DNA from: a virus
Direction: 5' to 3' (one strand)
Virus record (IMG/VR): IMGVR_UViG_3300036785_000516
Coordinates: 1-42,055 of that record
Length of the DNA: 42,055 nt
The translations under genes and the position numbers were made by a program. This document shows positions 13,353-20,862 of the stretch, one piece after another. The notes below the pieces were generated by a model. The model saw nothing but the letters and a program-made list of their open reading frames with translations. It was not told where the DNA came from and ran no database searches. How positions within the stretch are numbered: the first letter of the stretch is position 1; every line of letters starts with the position of its first letter.

Positions 13353-13592
13353 TTAGTCCGGGAACTTCTTGGGCGACCACTTGGCCATCAGGTCGGCCAA
13401 ATAGAGAGCCTCCTGGACCTTCCTATGTTGCGGGCCCAATCGCACGCCTGCTCTAGCGGCCCACTCTCGTACCAGGTCCTCGGACAACTCATCCTGGCCG
13501 CGGAGAACGAACACTGGCTCCTCATCGGCGGCCTTGCCCAGGCAACCCTTGCCAGATGACGCCCACTCCCTCTCTATCCTAGCTATGGCCAT
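13353..13592 (-). CDS. small hypothetical protein
   Basis: A 79-residue protein (MAIARIEREWASSGKG, then EEPVFVLRGQDELSEDLVRE, ending MAKWSPKKFPD). The start is supported by GGAAGGAAG upstream, and the gene ends one base before the primase-helicase start. The repeated EEPVFVLRGQD-type pattern, also seen in other phages, suggests a small conserved early protein. Confidence 0.6.
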   Translation of the reverse strand: MAIARIEREWASSGKGCLGKAADEEPVFVLRGQDELSEDLVREWAARAGVRLGPQHRKVQEALYLADLMAKWSPKKFPD

Positions 13593-13619
13593 ATCGAATC
13601 TTCCTTCCCTTAAACGGAT

Positions 13620-13665
13620 GAGGGCCGATGCCTCGCGGCAGCTTCGGTCGTAGGCACCGGCCCTC
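13620..13665 (-). other. imperfect hairpin upstream of the gene at 13592
   Basis: GAGGGCCGATGCCT (13620-13633) pairs at 13 of 14 positions with AGGCACCGGCCCTC (13652-13665). Its arms resemble those of the hairpin at 13724-13759. Confidence 0.6.
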
Positions 13666-13683
13666 TGCTTCCCGCCGTGCTGC

Positions 13684-13702
13684 CCCGGGGAGTAACCCCG
13701 GG
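13684..13702. other. CCCGGGG hairpin
   Basis: CCCGGGG-AGTAA-CCCCGGG is a perfect 7-bp stem with a 5-nt loop. It is the middle one of three hairpins between the tRNA-like gene and the gene starting at 13592. Confidence 0.6.
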
Positions 13703-13723
13703 CGGTGGGCATGCAACTTGGGT

Positions 13724-13759
13724 GAGGGCCGGTGCCACGACCACGAAGCACCGGCCCTC
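13724..13759. terminator. 12-bp hairpin downstream of the tRNA-like gene
   Basis: GAGGGCCGGTGC (13724-13735) pairs perfectly with GCACCGGCCCTC (13748-13759) over a 12-nt loop. It lies about 45 bp after the tRNA 3' end in its transcription direction. There is no T-run on that side, so termination or 3'-end protection are both possible. Confidence 0.55.
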
Positions 13760-13803
13760 TTTGCTGGCTGCGAGGTTATGAGCCTGTTGCCAGCAAACTC
13801 ATT

Positions 13804-13900
13804 TGGCTCTCCCGCGAGGACTCGAACCTCGACTCCCCGACAGAAAACGGGAACAGCGTGGGGCAGCACGCCGCGCGTCTACCAATTCCGCCACGGGAGA
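13804..13900 (-). tRNA. atypical type II tRNA (Leu-like body, G discriminator, unusual anticodon arm)
   Basis: The acceptor stem TCTCCCG/CGGGAGA is a perfect 7 bp, followed by G73 and an encoded CCA. The D-arm GGCGGAATTGGTAGACGC matches bacterial tRNA-Leu. There is a long variable arm (TTCCCG/CGGGGA) and a good T-arm (CGAGG-TTCGAGT-CCTCG). The anticodon arm is odd: GGCGTG and CACGCT form 6 bp around a 6-nt loop CTGCCC, or 5 bp around 8 nt, and no Leu or Ser anticodon sits in the normal place. The encoded CCA and intact stems argue for function, possibly as a recoding or decoy tRNA. A decayed tRNA is the alternative. Confidence 0.75.
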
Positions 13901-13905
13901 AAATC

Positions 13906-14151
13906 TCATTGTTCATGCCGAGGTGTCCCTTCGCGGGCCAACGGCAGGCCGAGAGACACTGCTGGGATGCGCGCCTGCGCCAAATGCGCTGCCGCCATCT
14001 CGACCTTAAGCGTGTCCAGGATCGTCCGCGCTACCGAAATGTGCAGACGCGCTTCGGCTGACGATATTTTCTTTTCTTCGATCAGCTTCCAGAGTTGGAT
14101 CATGCGCGACCGAATGTCCTGCGTGTCTTTGATTACATTGAGCGTCACCAT
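13906..14151 (-). CDS. small helical hypothetical protein
   Basis: An 81-residue protein (VTLNVIKDTQDIRSRMIQLW, then AEARLHISVARTILDTLKVE). It ends 6 bp before the tRNA-like gene and overlaps the upstream zinc-finger-like gene by 7 bp. No recognised family. Confidence 0.6.
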   Translation of the reverse strand: MVTLNVIKDTQDIRSRMIQLWKLIEEKKISSAEARLHISVARTILDTLKVEMAAAHLAQARIPAVSLGLPLAREGTPRHEQ

Positions 14152-14399
14152 TTTCTGAGCGCCCTTTCTGCGCGCCGGATGTCGGTTTCAATTTGCTTTA
14201 TCCCACGCTCTTGCAGCGCCATCTCGGCGATGCGGCGTCGCGTCGCGATGCCGGCGGCGCGTGCGATCGGATCCAGAGAAGGTGTGCAATTCATGCAGCG
14301 GGCATCGTCATCAGCTCGCAACAGCGCGCGGCATTGCAGACAGCGGCGCTCGGCCGTCATTCCGGGTTGCCGTGACTCGGAGCGCAGACGCGGCCTCAT
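14145..14399 (-). CDS. small protein with a two-CxxC zinc motif
   Basis: An 84-residue basic protein with CLQC and CMNC about 17 residues apart (RRCLQCRALLRADDDARCMN), a compact zinc ribbon followed by a basic helix (ATRRRIAEMAL). It starts with an ATGA overlap to the preceding gene. It could bind DNA or RNA. Confidence 0.6.
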   Translation of the reverse strand: MRPRLRSESRQPGMTAERRCLQCRALLRADDDARCMNCTPSLDPIARAAGIATRRRIAEMALQERGIKQIETDIRRAERALRKW

Positions 14400-15388
14400 G
14401 TGACACCCCAGCGCAGATTGTCGATCGAGCTTTTCAAGACTCGCACATTGCCATTGAGTATTTGGATTTTCCCTTCCCTGCGCAGCTTGTAGAGCGTCTG
14501 GGGGGTGCAATGCAGCAGCTCGCACGCATCTGGAATCGGCAGCAGCAACGCGTCGTTATCCTCCTGTTGGATTGCCGGTTCCTGCGGTTTCTGGGCCAGC
14601 GCGCCTGCGGTTATCAGCTCATTGGCGCAGCTGACCATGAAGTCCATATCCTGGCATTGCGTCGACGCCATCAACATCTCGATGGTCACCGGATTGGGGA
14701 ATGCGCGGCGCATGATCGCCATGATCTGGGCCTGCAGGTTTTGCCGTCGCGCCGCCAGCGCGACGTCGGCCAACTTGATGGCAGCGGCGGCCTCCGCGCG
14801 CATCTGCTTCGCGCGCAGCCGCGATTGTTTTTCGTCGCGCAATTCCTTGGCGCAGGCCTTGGCGCTGGCTTCCGCTGGTGTGTCGACGTGAAGCCGGGTG
14901 GGTTTTTTGTCGGGCGCGCGATGAAGCTGGGTGCGTTTTTTGTCTGGCTGGGCTTTTTCCCATTCGATGTCGCGGCGGATTTGCTCGATCTGCCGGTCCA
15001 GCAATCGTTGCGCTTCATCGGCGCGCTCCTTGGCGAGGAGCTTGCGGTTCTCGTGCAGGCGGATGGCCGCCGGCGTCATTCCCGTCGGCCGTGTCGACCC
15101 CGGTCGCACCGGGCCCGAGCGGCGAACGACGACCTGGTCAACCGGATAAGGCCGCTTCCAGAACTCCGTTTCCTCCTCCAGTCCGACCCGATGGTTGACG
15201 TCGTCGCTGTAGGTGCATTGCGTCGGGACCGGCAGCCCGAGCGAACCGCAGGCCACATAACCGCGCTCCCGTATCCCCTCTATGAATGCGAAATCGTCGG
15301 CGTCGAGATCGCGCGCGAAAAATCCGTTGGTGGCGTACTTGTGCAGCGCCCTGGAGAAGCTCGTGTAATAGGCAGTTCCTCTGCTCAT
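14396..15388 (-). CDS. coiled-coil protein with C-terminal MerR/excisionase-type HTH
   Basis: A 330-residue protein with three parts. The N-terminus is of unknown fold. A charged coiled-coil region spans about residues 110-225. The end carries a HTH_17-like domain (PIPDACELLHCTPQTLYKLR, then REGKIQILNGNVRVLKSSID). HTH_17 domains bind DNA in excisionases and AlpA-like regulators; a long coiled-coil partner is unusual. It overlaps both neighbours by 4 bp. A regulator or replication accessory protein is likely. Confidence 0.65.
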   Translation of the reverse strand: MSRGTAYYTSFSRALHKYATNGFFARDLDADDFAFIEGIRERGYVACGSLGLPVPTQCTYSDDVNHRVGLEEETEFWKRPYPVDQVVVRRSGPVRPGSTRPTGMTPAAIRLHENRKLLAKERADEAQRLLDRQIEQIRRDIEWEKAQPDKKRTQLHRAPDKKPTRLHVDTPAEASAKACAKELRDEKQSRLRAKQMRAEAAAAIKLADVALAARRQNLQAQIMAIMRRAFPNPVTIEMLMASTQCQDMDFMVSCANELITAGALAQKPQEPAIQQEDNDALLLPIPDACELLHCTPQTLYKLRREGKIQILNGNVRVLKSSIDNLRWGVT

Positions 15389-16488
15389 GATGCGATCGCC
15401 TCATCATGATGGACCTCATAGTCATGCGTGACGAAGCCCAGGCCGGCGTCGCCGCGTTGATGCTCGATGATCCAAATCTTGTGACCCTTGCACTTCGTGC
15501 AGATCATGGCGTCGTTGAATTCGTGGTCACATAGCGGCGTCAGCGGATTGCGCCAATCCTTGCGCCAATGACCACGCACCTGATGCGCGCGCTTGCGCAG
15601 GATGACTGATGTCTTGATGACGAGCTTGCGCCAGCGGGTTTCTGGAACGGTCAAATGCACGACAGAATGCTTGAGAAATTTCTTGTAGGAGCCGCGCGCC
15701 ACGTAGCCGTGGCTCGGCTCGACGTGCTCGATCAGGATGGGCAGATCGTTGACAGTGGCGAGCAGCGCCCAGACGTCGCGCATGTGTAGCCGCGGCAGGA
15801 TGAACATCTCCCACCCAGGTTGGCGCTTCCCTGGTGGTGGCTCCATGGCTTGAAACATATCTAGTGCGGTATCGTCGGTGTCGAATGACGACGCCCAATG
15901 CGTATGCTCGTTAACATAACCTTCGATGCCAACGATCCACTCTGAAGTCGCGCGCGGCGCTTGCGTCGGAACGTCAAACCGTCGCCACGCCGACGGATCG
16001 TTGGTCACGCTCCAAGCCATGCTCATGGGATGCACCATAACGGTGCCTGAAAAGTCCGAGCCGGTACAAGAGCGAATTTCTGTGCAGATAAACGATGTCT
16101 CGACCTTCGGATGTTGACGTAACAGCCAACCATATTTTGCCGGCTCAATATGGTCGTTGGCGACGACTTTTAGGTTACCGAGCGCTTTTGCACGCGGCAT
16201 GTAGCCGTTGATGAAATCGATTTCGATCCACGTTGTCGGGTGCGGCAACCGGGCGTGCTGCCGGACATTGTCGAGCATGCAATTGCGCTTGCGTAAACCA
16301 CCGTTCCAGAACGCGACCGACAATTCCGCCAGGTAGGCGCTCATGTTGATGTCGAGCACGAATTTGCGCGCGGTCAGTATGCGCTTGAGAACACCGCAGA
16401 AGTCTTCCGAACGCTTGCCTCCGCGGCTGAAGCGCTTGTCGAGCGCAGTCGCAATGCAAGCGTCAGCGAGTGTCGGGGGGGGTTTCAT
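15385..16488 (-). CDS. hypothetical phage protein, paralogue of the one at 31482
   Basis: A 367-residue protein containing LPHPTTWIEID near residue 80 and a C-terminal HQVRGHWRKDWRNPLTPLCD, with a Cys pair (CTKCKGH). The order WIE ... H-x-VRGH-x-K is shared with the protein encoded at 31482-32567, so the two appear to be divergent copies. No function is known. The His/Cys-rich end suggests metal or nucleic-acid binding. It overlaps both neighbours by 4 bp. Confidence 0.65.
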   Translation of the reverse strand: MKPPPTLADACIATALDKRFSRGGKRSEDFCGVLKRILTARKFVLDINMSAYLAELSVAFWNGGLRKRNCMLDNVRQHARLPHPTTWIEIDFINGYMPRAKALGNLKVVANDHIEPAKYGWLLRQHPKVETSFICTEIRSCTGSDFSGTVMVHPMSMAWSVTNDPSAWRRFDVPTQAPRATSEWIVGIEGYVNEHTHWASSFDTDDTALDMFQAMEPPPGKRQPGWEMFILPRLHMRDVWALLATVNDLPILIEHVEPSHGYVARGSYKKFLKHSVVHLTVPETRWRKLVIKTSVILRKRAHQVRGHWRKDWRNPLTPLCDHEFNDAMICTKCKGHKIWIIEHQRGDAGLGFVTHDYEVHHDEAIAS

Positions 16489-17045
16489 AGCGCGATCGCT
16501 TTGTTGAACAGCGGCGTCAGCCGCAGCGCCAATGCCGGATCGATCAGCGCGCAGGCGTAGGACCAGACCGCCAGCGCGTCGGCGGCGTTGTCGTCCTTAC
16601 AGTCCCAGCCCAGGCGAGCGCAGCGGCGCATGGTCTCTTTCTTGGCGACGTCACGCTTGGCGCCGCGGTGGCCGATGAAATGCGAACGGACGTCGCCGAC
16701 ACTGCAGGTTTTAATTTTGCCGACGCCGCGCAGCTGCGCCACTGCGCGGATGACGCCGTGCAGGCCAGCGAGGCGATCGCGCACGGCCCTGGAGGTGCTG
16801 CCCTTCATGGCATCGGGCGGCAGTAGCGCCTCGATCATCACCATGTCGGGCCTGGGAACCGGCTGTAGGAATTGCGAGGCCCAATCGAGCGCGGCGGCGA
16901 AAACCACATTCTCGTCGCTGGAGCTGTTGCCGAACCGCACCGAGCCGGCGATCGGCGTCTCGCCCAGCCGGCCGAGCGCATGGCCGCAGCGGGTCGCCAC
17001 GTCGAGGCCGAGAATCAGCGGGCGCATGAGCGTGGCGTCGGTCAT
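16485..17045 (-). CDS. RuvC-like Holliday-junction resolvase
   Basis: A 186-residue RNase-H-fold protein. PLILGLDVATRCG gives the first catalytic Asp (residue 15), VMIEALLPP the catalytic Glu, and DDNAADALAVWSYA the C-terminal acidic cluster. This is the pattern of phage RuvC-like resolvases that cut branched DNA before packaging or during recombination. It sits in the early replication operon. Confidence 0.8.
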   Translation of the reverse strand: MTDATLMRPLILGLDVATRCGHALGRLGETPIAGSVRFGNSSSDENVVFAAALDWASQFLQPVPRPDMVMIEALLPPDAMKGSTSRAVRDRLAGLHGVIRAVAQLRGVGKIKTCSVGDVRSHFIGHRGAKRDVAKKETMRRCARLGWDCKDDNAADALAVWSYACALIDPALALRLTPLFNKAIAL

Positions 17046-17087
17046 GATGCACGAAACTCCACAATAGCTTTCATCCGCTGGAGGCCT

Positions 17088-17354
17088 TCATCTGCCGGCC
17101 ACCACAGCAGTCCAAACCCAATAGAATTCCTGTACGTTCGCTGCCATCAGCACGGCGATGCCTTCGCTGAGGCAAAAGTCGCGCACCCATGCCTCGTCGG
17201 CTTTGATCTCCAAGACATAAACTTGCTTGTCCTCTCGCGCGCGAAACGCGATGCGAGCCTGTCCATCGTCCAAAAAAGGCAGGATAACGGCGCGCGCGTC
17301 GATGCTTCCTTTCTTGATGAAGTCGGATGTTTCCTGTGGGGACATGATAAGCAT
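17088..17354 (-). CDS. small hypothetical protein
   Basis: An 88-residue alpha/beta protein (MSPQETSDFIKKGSIDARAV, then FRAREDKQVYVLEIKADEAW). Two close in-frame ATGs are possible; the outer one is used, with AAGGCGGG upstream. It lies between the PD-(D/E)XK-like nuclease and the resolvase. No family is recognised. Confidence 0.6.
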   Translation of the reverse strand: MLIMSPQETSDFIKKGSIDARAVILPFLDDGQARIAFRAREDKQVYVLEIKADEAWVRDFCLSEGIAVLMAANVQEFYWVWTAVVAGR

Positions 17355-17400
17355 GGGCCCGCCTTCTACTGCGCTAGATGTATCTTGAGTAAACCGACCG

Positions 17401-18042
17401 TTACTCCGCGACCTCCGCTTTCTTTCGTGGTGAAAACAATGATCGCTGTTGCTGCGTCAGATCGGCCGCCGGTGCCCGACCATCCCGCGCCTTGCGCTCC
17501 CATGTGTGAATGACTTTCGTCAGGCGCGGAACGTCGGTGAAATCGAAATCGAGCAGACAAACAACGTCCATCTCATCGACATTCCAATAGGCCATCCCGC
17601 GAGGGGCGTGGGGCTGTGATCGTGGATCGAAATCAATCGTGTGAGCAAGATGTTCGAAACTCTGTTCGAGCAAACAAGGATACGGATCGGCCTCGGGGCC
17701 TGGACGATATTGTAGAATCGCGATATCGCCAGGAATGCCAGTGACTTCCTCGACCTTGCGGTAATGATGCCAGTTCGGCAAATCAACGCCGTGTCGCCAA
17801 TAGCCGGTTTTTCCGAATTGGACGCAGTGATCTTTGTACTTCACTTCCTTAAAACGTGAAGTTCCTCTGCGTGCCAGCAGTAAATCTGGCGAAACATATT
17901 TGCCCCCGGCGCCCGTTAGCATCGGAGCGCCGCCATCCTGAATGGCGTATACCGGAATAGAGAAATAGCCGAGCTTTTCGTACGCCGCACGGACCGCGCG
18001 CTCGGCAGCAGCGCCCCAGGCACGTGAGCGGGGATCAATCAT
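17401..18042 (-). CDS. PD-(D/E)XK-like nuclease
   Basis: A 213-residue protein with AWGAAAERAVRAAYEKLGYF, then KYVSPDLLLARRGTSRFKEV and KYKDHCVQFG. The D...(E)VK arrangement after a hydrophobic strand fits the PD-(D/E)XK fold, as in phage VRR-NUC or resolvase-type enzymes. It overlaps the MT-A70 gene by 4 bp. Whether it is a modification-sensitive nuclease or a repair nuclease cannot be told from sequence. Confidence 0.65.
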   Translation of the reverse strand: MIDPRSRAWGAAAERAVRAAYEKLGYFSIPVYAIQDGGAPMLTGAGGKYVSPDLLLARRGTSRFKEVKYKDHCVQFGKTGYWRHGVDLPNWHHYRKVEEVTGIPGDIAILQYRPGPEADPYPCLLEQSFEHLAHTIDFDPRSQPHAPRGMAYWNVDEMDVVCLLDFDFTDVPRLTKVIHTWERKARDGRAPAADLTQQQRSLFSPRKKAEVAE

Positions 18043-19118
18043 TCAGCCGCCTCCGCTCCCTCGTCAGAGTAAACCTCGTTGCCCCACACCGTCCAGCCTG
18101 GGACAGGACGCCGAGCAAACAATTCAAGGTAGGGGCCGGTTATCAATCGTTCGATACGGACGCGCGTTTCTTCCGGCTTTACGCTATGCTCGCCGACTGG
18201 CGCACGAATGATTTGATGGACGTCTTTGTTGACTCTCTCTGGCGCGCCACGTGTGGCGAGAAAGCACGGCTCAGTATTCGCACGAGTCCAGTAACCCATG
18301 CCGGTCGCAAAATCTGAGTTCTCTTCTGATACTTCCTTGAACCAAACAAAACCCGCGGTCTTATACTCGAAGCCCCAGGCTTTGATGACCTCCAATGCGC
18401 CGGGAAGTTCTGGCCACACGCCCCACATGAACAGCGCGCAGTTGTCGGCCGCCAGCGAGGCAATCGGCAATGCTTTAATATCATCGAGAGACGCCGTATC
18501 GTAATGGCGCTCGGCGCTGCGCTGCTTGCCCTTGCCAGAATAGACTTTGAATTCCCAAGGCGGATCGGCATAGATGACCGGGAAGCGCAGGCCCTGCTCG
18601 ATCATCGCAGTGAGATCGGCAACCCGCGCGCCGTGGTCGCGACGTGCCTCGAATGCGGCACGCTTTTCCTTGATCTCGGTTTCCTTCGCCTCGCCCAGGA
18701 CGCCCTTGATGGTGGCGTCCTTACCCGCCTTCCATAATGCCTTGGCGACGATTTCAAGTCTCTTGCGACCGGCCTTGGCGAGCTTCTGCAACCGCGACCG
18801 CGACGTGCCGGGGATGGCAAGCGCGCCGCGGCCGGATGTCAATTTACCCTCCGGGGTAAATTGATGTTTATTCGCCTTCTGTACCTTCCCGATTTCTTCG
18901 CCGATGCGCATGTTGCCGAGCAGCACGACCCATTCGGCCTGCTGCTTGACCTCGGCAACGCCGCGCAACAGAATTTTCATCGCCTCAGCAGCGTCGATGA
19001 TCCTGCGAATGCTTTCGTAGGTTCGAGCCGAATCGAGTTCGGCCTCCATGAGCGAGAGCGCATGAAGGGCTTTGGGAATGCTCGGGACGTGTGATTTCGC
19101 GGCGGCGAGTTTCGTCAT
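18039..19118 (-). CDS. MT-A70-type DNA N6-adenine methyltransferase
   Basis: A 359-residue protein. The C-terminal half is an MT-A70 methyltransferase with catalytic DPPW at 185-188 in FPVIYADPPWEF, then ALFMWGVWPELPGALEVIKA and FKEVSEENSDFATGMGYW. The N-terminal 170 residues are helical and may recognise DNA. It probably methylates phage DNA against host restriction, or acts in regulation. It contains an internal perfect palindrome at 18840-18863. Confidence 0.85.
   Translation of the reverse strand: MTKLAAAKSHVPSIPKALHALSLMEAELDSARTYESIRRIIDAAEAMKILLRGVAEVKQQAEWVVLLGNMRIGEEIGKVQKANKHQFTPEGKLTSGRGALAIPGTSRSRLQKLAKAGRKRLEIVAKALWKAGKDATIKGVLGEAKETEIKEKRAAFEARRDHGARVADLTAMIEQGLRFPVIYADPPWEFKVYSGKGKQRSAERHYDTASLDDIKALPIASLAADNCALFMWGVWPELPGALEVIKAWGFEYKTAGFVWFKEVSEENSDFATGMGYWTRANTEPCFLATRGAPERVNKDVHQIIRAPVGEHSVKPEETRVRIERLITGPYLELFARRPVPGWTVWGNEVYSDEGAEAAE
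18840..18863. repeat. perfect 10-bp palindrome inside the MT-A70 gene
   Basis: CAATTTACCC, spacer TCCG, GGGTAAATTG. The 10+4+10 inverted repeat is AT-rich against a GC-rich coding background and encodes the segment HQFTPEGKL. Confidence 0.8.
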
Positions 19119-19133
19119 TAATGCACCCGCGCG

Positions 19134-19523
19134 TCATGGCGCGAGGCCGTCGAGGGAGTCCTCTTTGCGGCGCCGGCCGCGTTTGGGTCTGGCGCCTTCG
19201 AGCGCGGCGCTGCCGAGCGGGGTATCGGCGAACGCGCCGAGCGCCTGGGCCATCTCTTCGAAGGCGGCGACGTCGTCCTCCTCGAGCGCGGCGATGCGCT
19301 TCTCCTGCTGGCGATCGGCGCGATGGCCTTTGAGGATGACGTTGAAGGCCTTCATGTTGAGGCCGCTCTCGCGGGCCGAGCCCTTGATCTCGGCAATGGT
19401 TGCGCGCGGGCCCTTGCACTGCGACATATAGGAGCCGCGCAGCGACAGCAGCTCGTCATCAGCCGCATCTATGGCGTGCAGGAAGTTGCTTATGGACGTG
19501 TTGGCAGACGCGTCATCCGGCAT
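19134..19523 (-). CDS. GapR-like (DUF2312-type) DNA-binding protein
   Basis: A 129-residue protein whose core, ATIAEIKGSARESGLNMKAF followed by NVILKGHRADRQQEKRIA, fits the GapR/DUF2312 pattern of alphaproteobacterial nucleoid proteins that bind overtwisted DNA ahead of replication forks. It has extra residues at both ends, including a basic PKRGRRRK stretch. ATG 19523 has GGAGG 8 nt upstream. A phage copy could assist replication of phage DNA. Confidence 0.7.
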   Translation of the reverse strand: MPDDASANTSISNFLHAIDAADDELLSLRGSYMSQCKGPRATIAEIKGSARESGLNMKAFNVILKGHRADRQQEKRIAALEEDDVAAFEEMAQALGAFADTPLGSAALEGARPKRGRRRKEDSLDGLAP

Positions 19524-19739
19524 GGTGAAAACCTCCGGGGCGTGAATGTTAGGTGGGGAATTTCGTCGAGGTGCGAGTAAGTCTGCCACGCGATTTGTAG
19601 TTGGCCAAGCGCGACTTGCCTTGCGACGTCGCGACGCGTGCTTGCCGACCGCGGAGAAACCGCGATGGCATCGAGGTTTCTGGCGTTTGGTAGTTCAGCT
19701 GAAAAAAATTGCGTCTCGATTCCCTAAAAAAGCCAAGTT

Positions 19740-19769
19740 GAACACATAGAGCATTATGTGAACGCATGG
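19740..19769. promoter_or_regulatory. regulatory motif, copy A (upstream of GapR-like operon)
   Basis: GAACACATAG-AGCATTATGTGA contains an 18-bp inverted repeat (CACATA-GAGCAT-TATGTG, 19742-19759). It runs into TGAACGCATGG (19759-19769). A related copy lies at 27971-28020 upstream of the integrase. Apart from this motif, nothing convincing is seen in 19524-19882. Confidence 0.6.
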
Positions 19770-19882
19770 ATACCACGGCACGCCTTTCGGGGACTGGCCG
19801 AATCCAGCCCCGCTAAATCTCTGGATCTCCCATGTCTGACCTTGTGAAACCCCGATCGCGGGGAATGCGAAGGCGTGCGCGC

Positions 19883-20599
19883 CTACTTGAGCAGCATCCG
19901 CCGCATCGCATCGCAGCATGCATGCTCGCGCGTCTTGGCGCGGAGTTTAGTCATCGCGCGAGCCACGTAGGTCCGAATGGTGGTCTCGCCGATACCAAGC
20001 GCGCGCGCGATCTTTGCATCGCTCGCCCCATGGGACAGGTGCTGCAGCACGACGAGTTCGCGGGCGCTCAAGCGAATATGTTCTTCTGTCGGTGGCGGGA
20101 CAATTTGATCGAGGCGCATGGCGGCCTGCATTGCCAGAGCGTAAAGGCGCCCGCGCTGCGTCGACGACAAACGCAAAACGTTCGGGGACCAAAAGAGCAC
20201 GATCCATTTGTTGACCGGACAATAAAGCCCATCACGTATTCCATACTCGCGCAACAAATTGAAGACCCAGCGCTCCGACTCGTTCGGTCGCTTCTGGCTC
20301 AGGCATTCCGTCATGGTGAAGGGAGCCCGTTGAACCCAGGCCATCTGAGCGAGCACATTCGGCCCGCGCTCGCGCGCCATTGCGATGTGCTTCGCGTAGT
20401 GCGTCCGCACTTTCGGATCAAGGAGCATGTACTTGCCGATAGCATAGCCTCGTCGATAGTCCTGCGGACGGCGCGGGATGCGCCATGCACCGTAGAAATT
20501 GACCCCAAAATGCGGGGCGGATCGTTGCAGGGACTCGATGATCTCATCAGGGCGCTTGCTCCTCGCAAGCTTCTCAAGCTCCGGGCCGATCATCTGCAT
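19883..20599 (-). CDS. LuxR-type transcription regulator (autoinducer-binding-like plus HTH)
   Basis: A 238-residue LuxR-family protein without a LuxI partner. Residues 25-165 resemble the acyl-homoserine-lactone-binding fold, including REYGIRDGLYCPVN at 117-130. Residues 176-235 are a LuxR HTH: IRLSARELVVLQHLSHGASD, IARALGIGETTIRTYVARAM. Several usual ligand-pocket aromatic residues are not obvious, so the ligand may differ. It is the most upstream gene of the leftward early block and diverges from the YqaJ/RecT operon, a typical place for a phage master regulator. No CI-like repressor was found elsewhere. Confidence 0.85.
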   Translation of the reverse strand: MQMIGPELEKLARSKRPDEIIESLQRSAPHFGVNFYGAWRIPRRPQDYRRGYAIGKYMLLDPKVRTHYAKHIAMARERGPNVLAQMAWVQRAPFTMTECLSQKRPNESERWVFNLLREYGIRDGLYCPVNKWIVLFWSPNVLRLSSTQRGRLYALAMQAAMRLDQIVPPPTEEHIRLSARELVVLQHLSHGASDAKIARALGIGETTIRTYVARAMTKLRAKTREHACCDAMRRMLLK

Positions 20600-20660
20600 C
20601 GTCCTTCCGTTTCTGTAGCAGTTCTCGTTCCACCGGCAGCGCGGCGTGTCACCCGCGCGT

Positions 20661-20689
20661 CATATAACATATTCTTGTCAACGGCTCAA
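20661..20689 (-). promoter_or_regulatory. candidate promoter of the LuxR-type gene
   Basis: On the minus strand TTGAGC (20684-20689) and TATATG (20661-20666) are 17 bp apart, 62 bp upstream of the start at 20599. It lies in the divergent region shared with the YqaJ operon. Confidence 0.5.
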
Positions 20690-20862
20690 CGACACGCGTC
20701 TGGATGGTATCCGGTGCGGCAAGCCCTAGCTCTGGTGGCTGCGCGCGCTTTCGTGCCACTGTCGGTATGGCTTCAGCAGCCGAAATACCATCGCTGGAAT
20801 CTTACGCCGCTTTTACGAGAAGCCGCGGTTAGGATAACGGCGGGCGCGTCTGGGGTGGAGCC

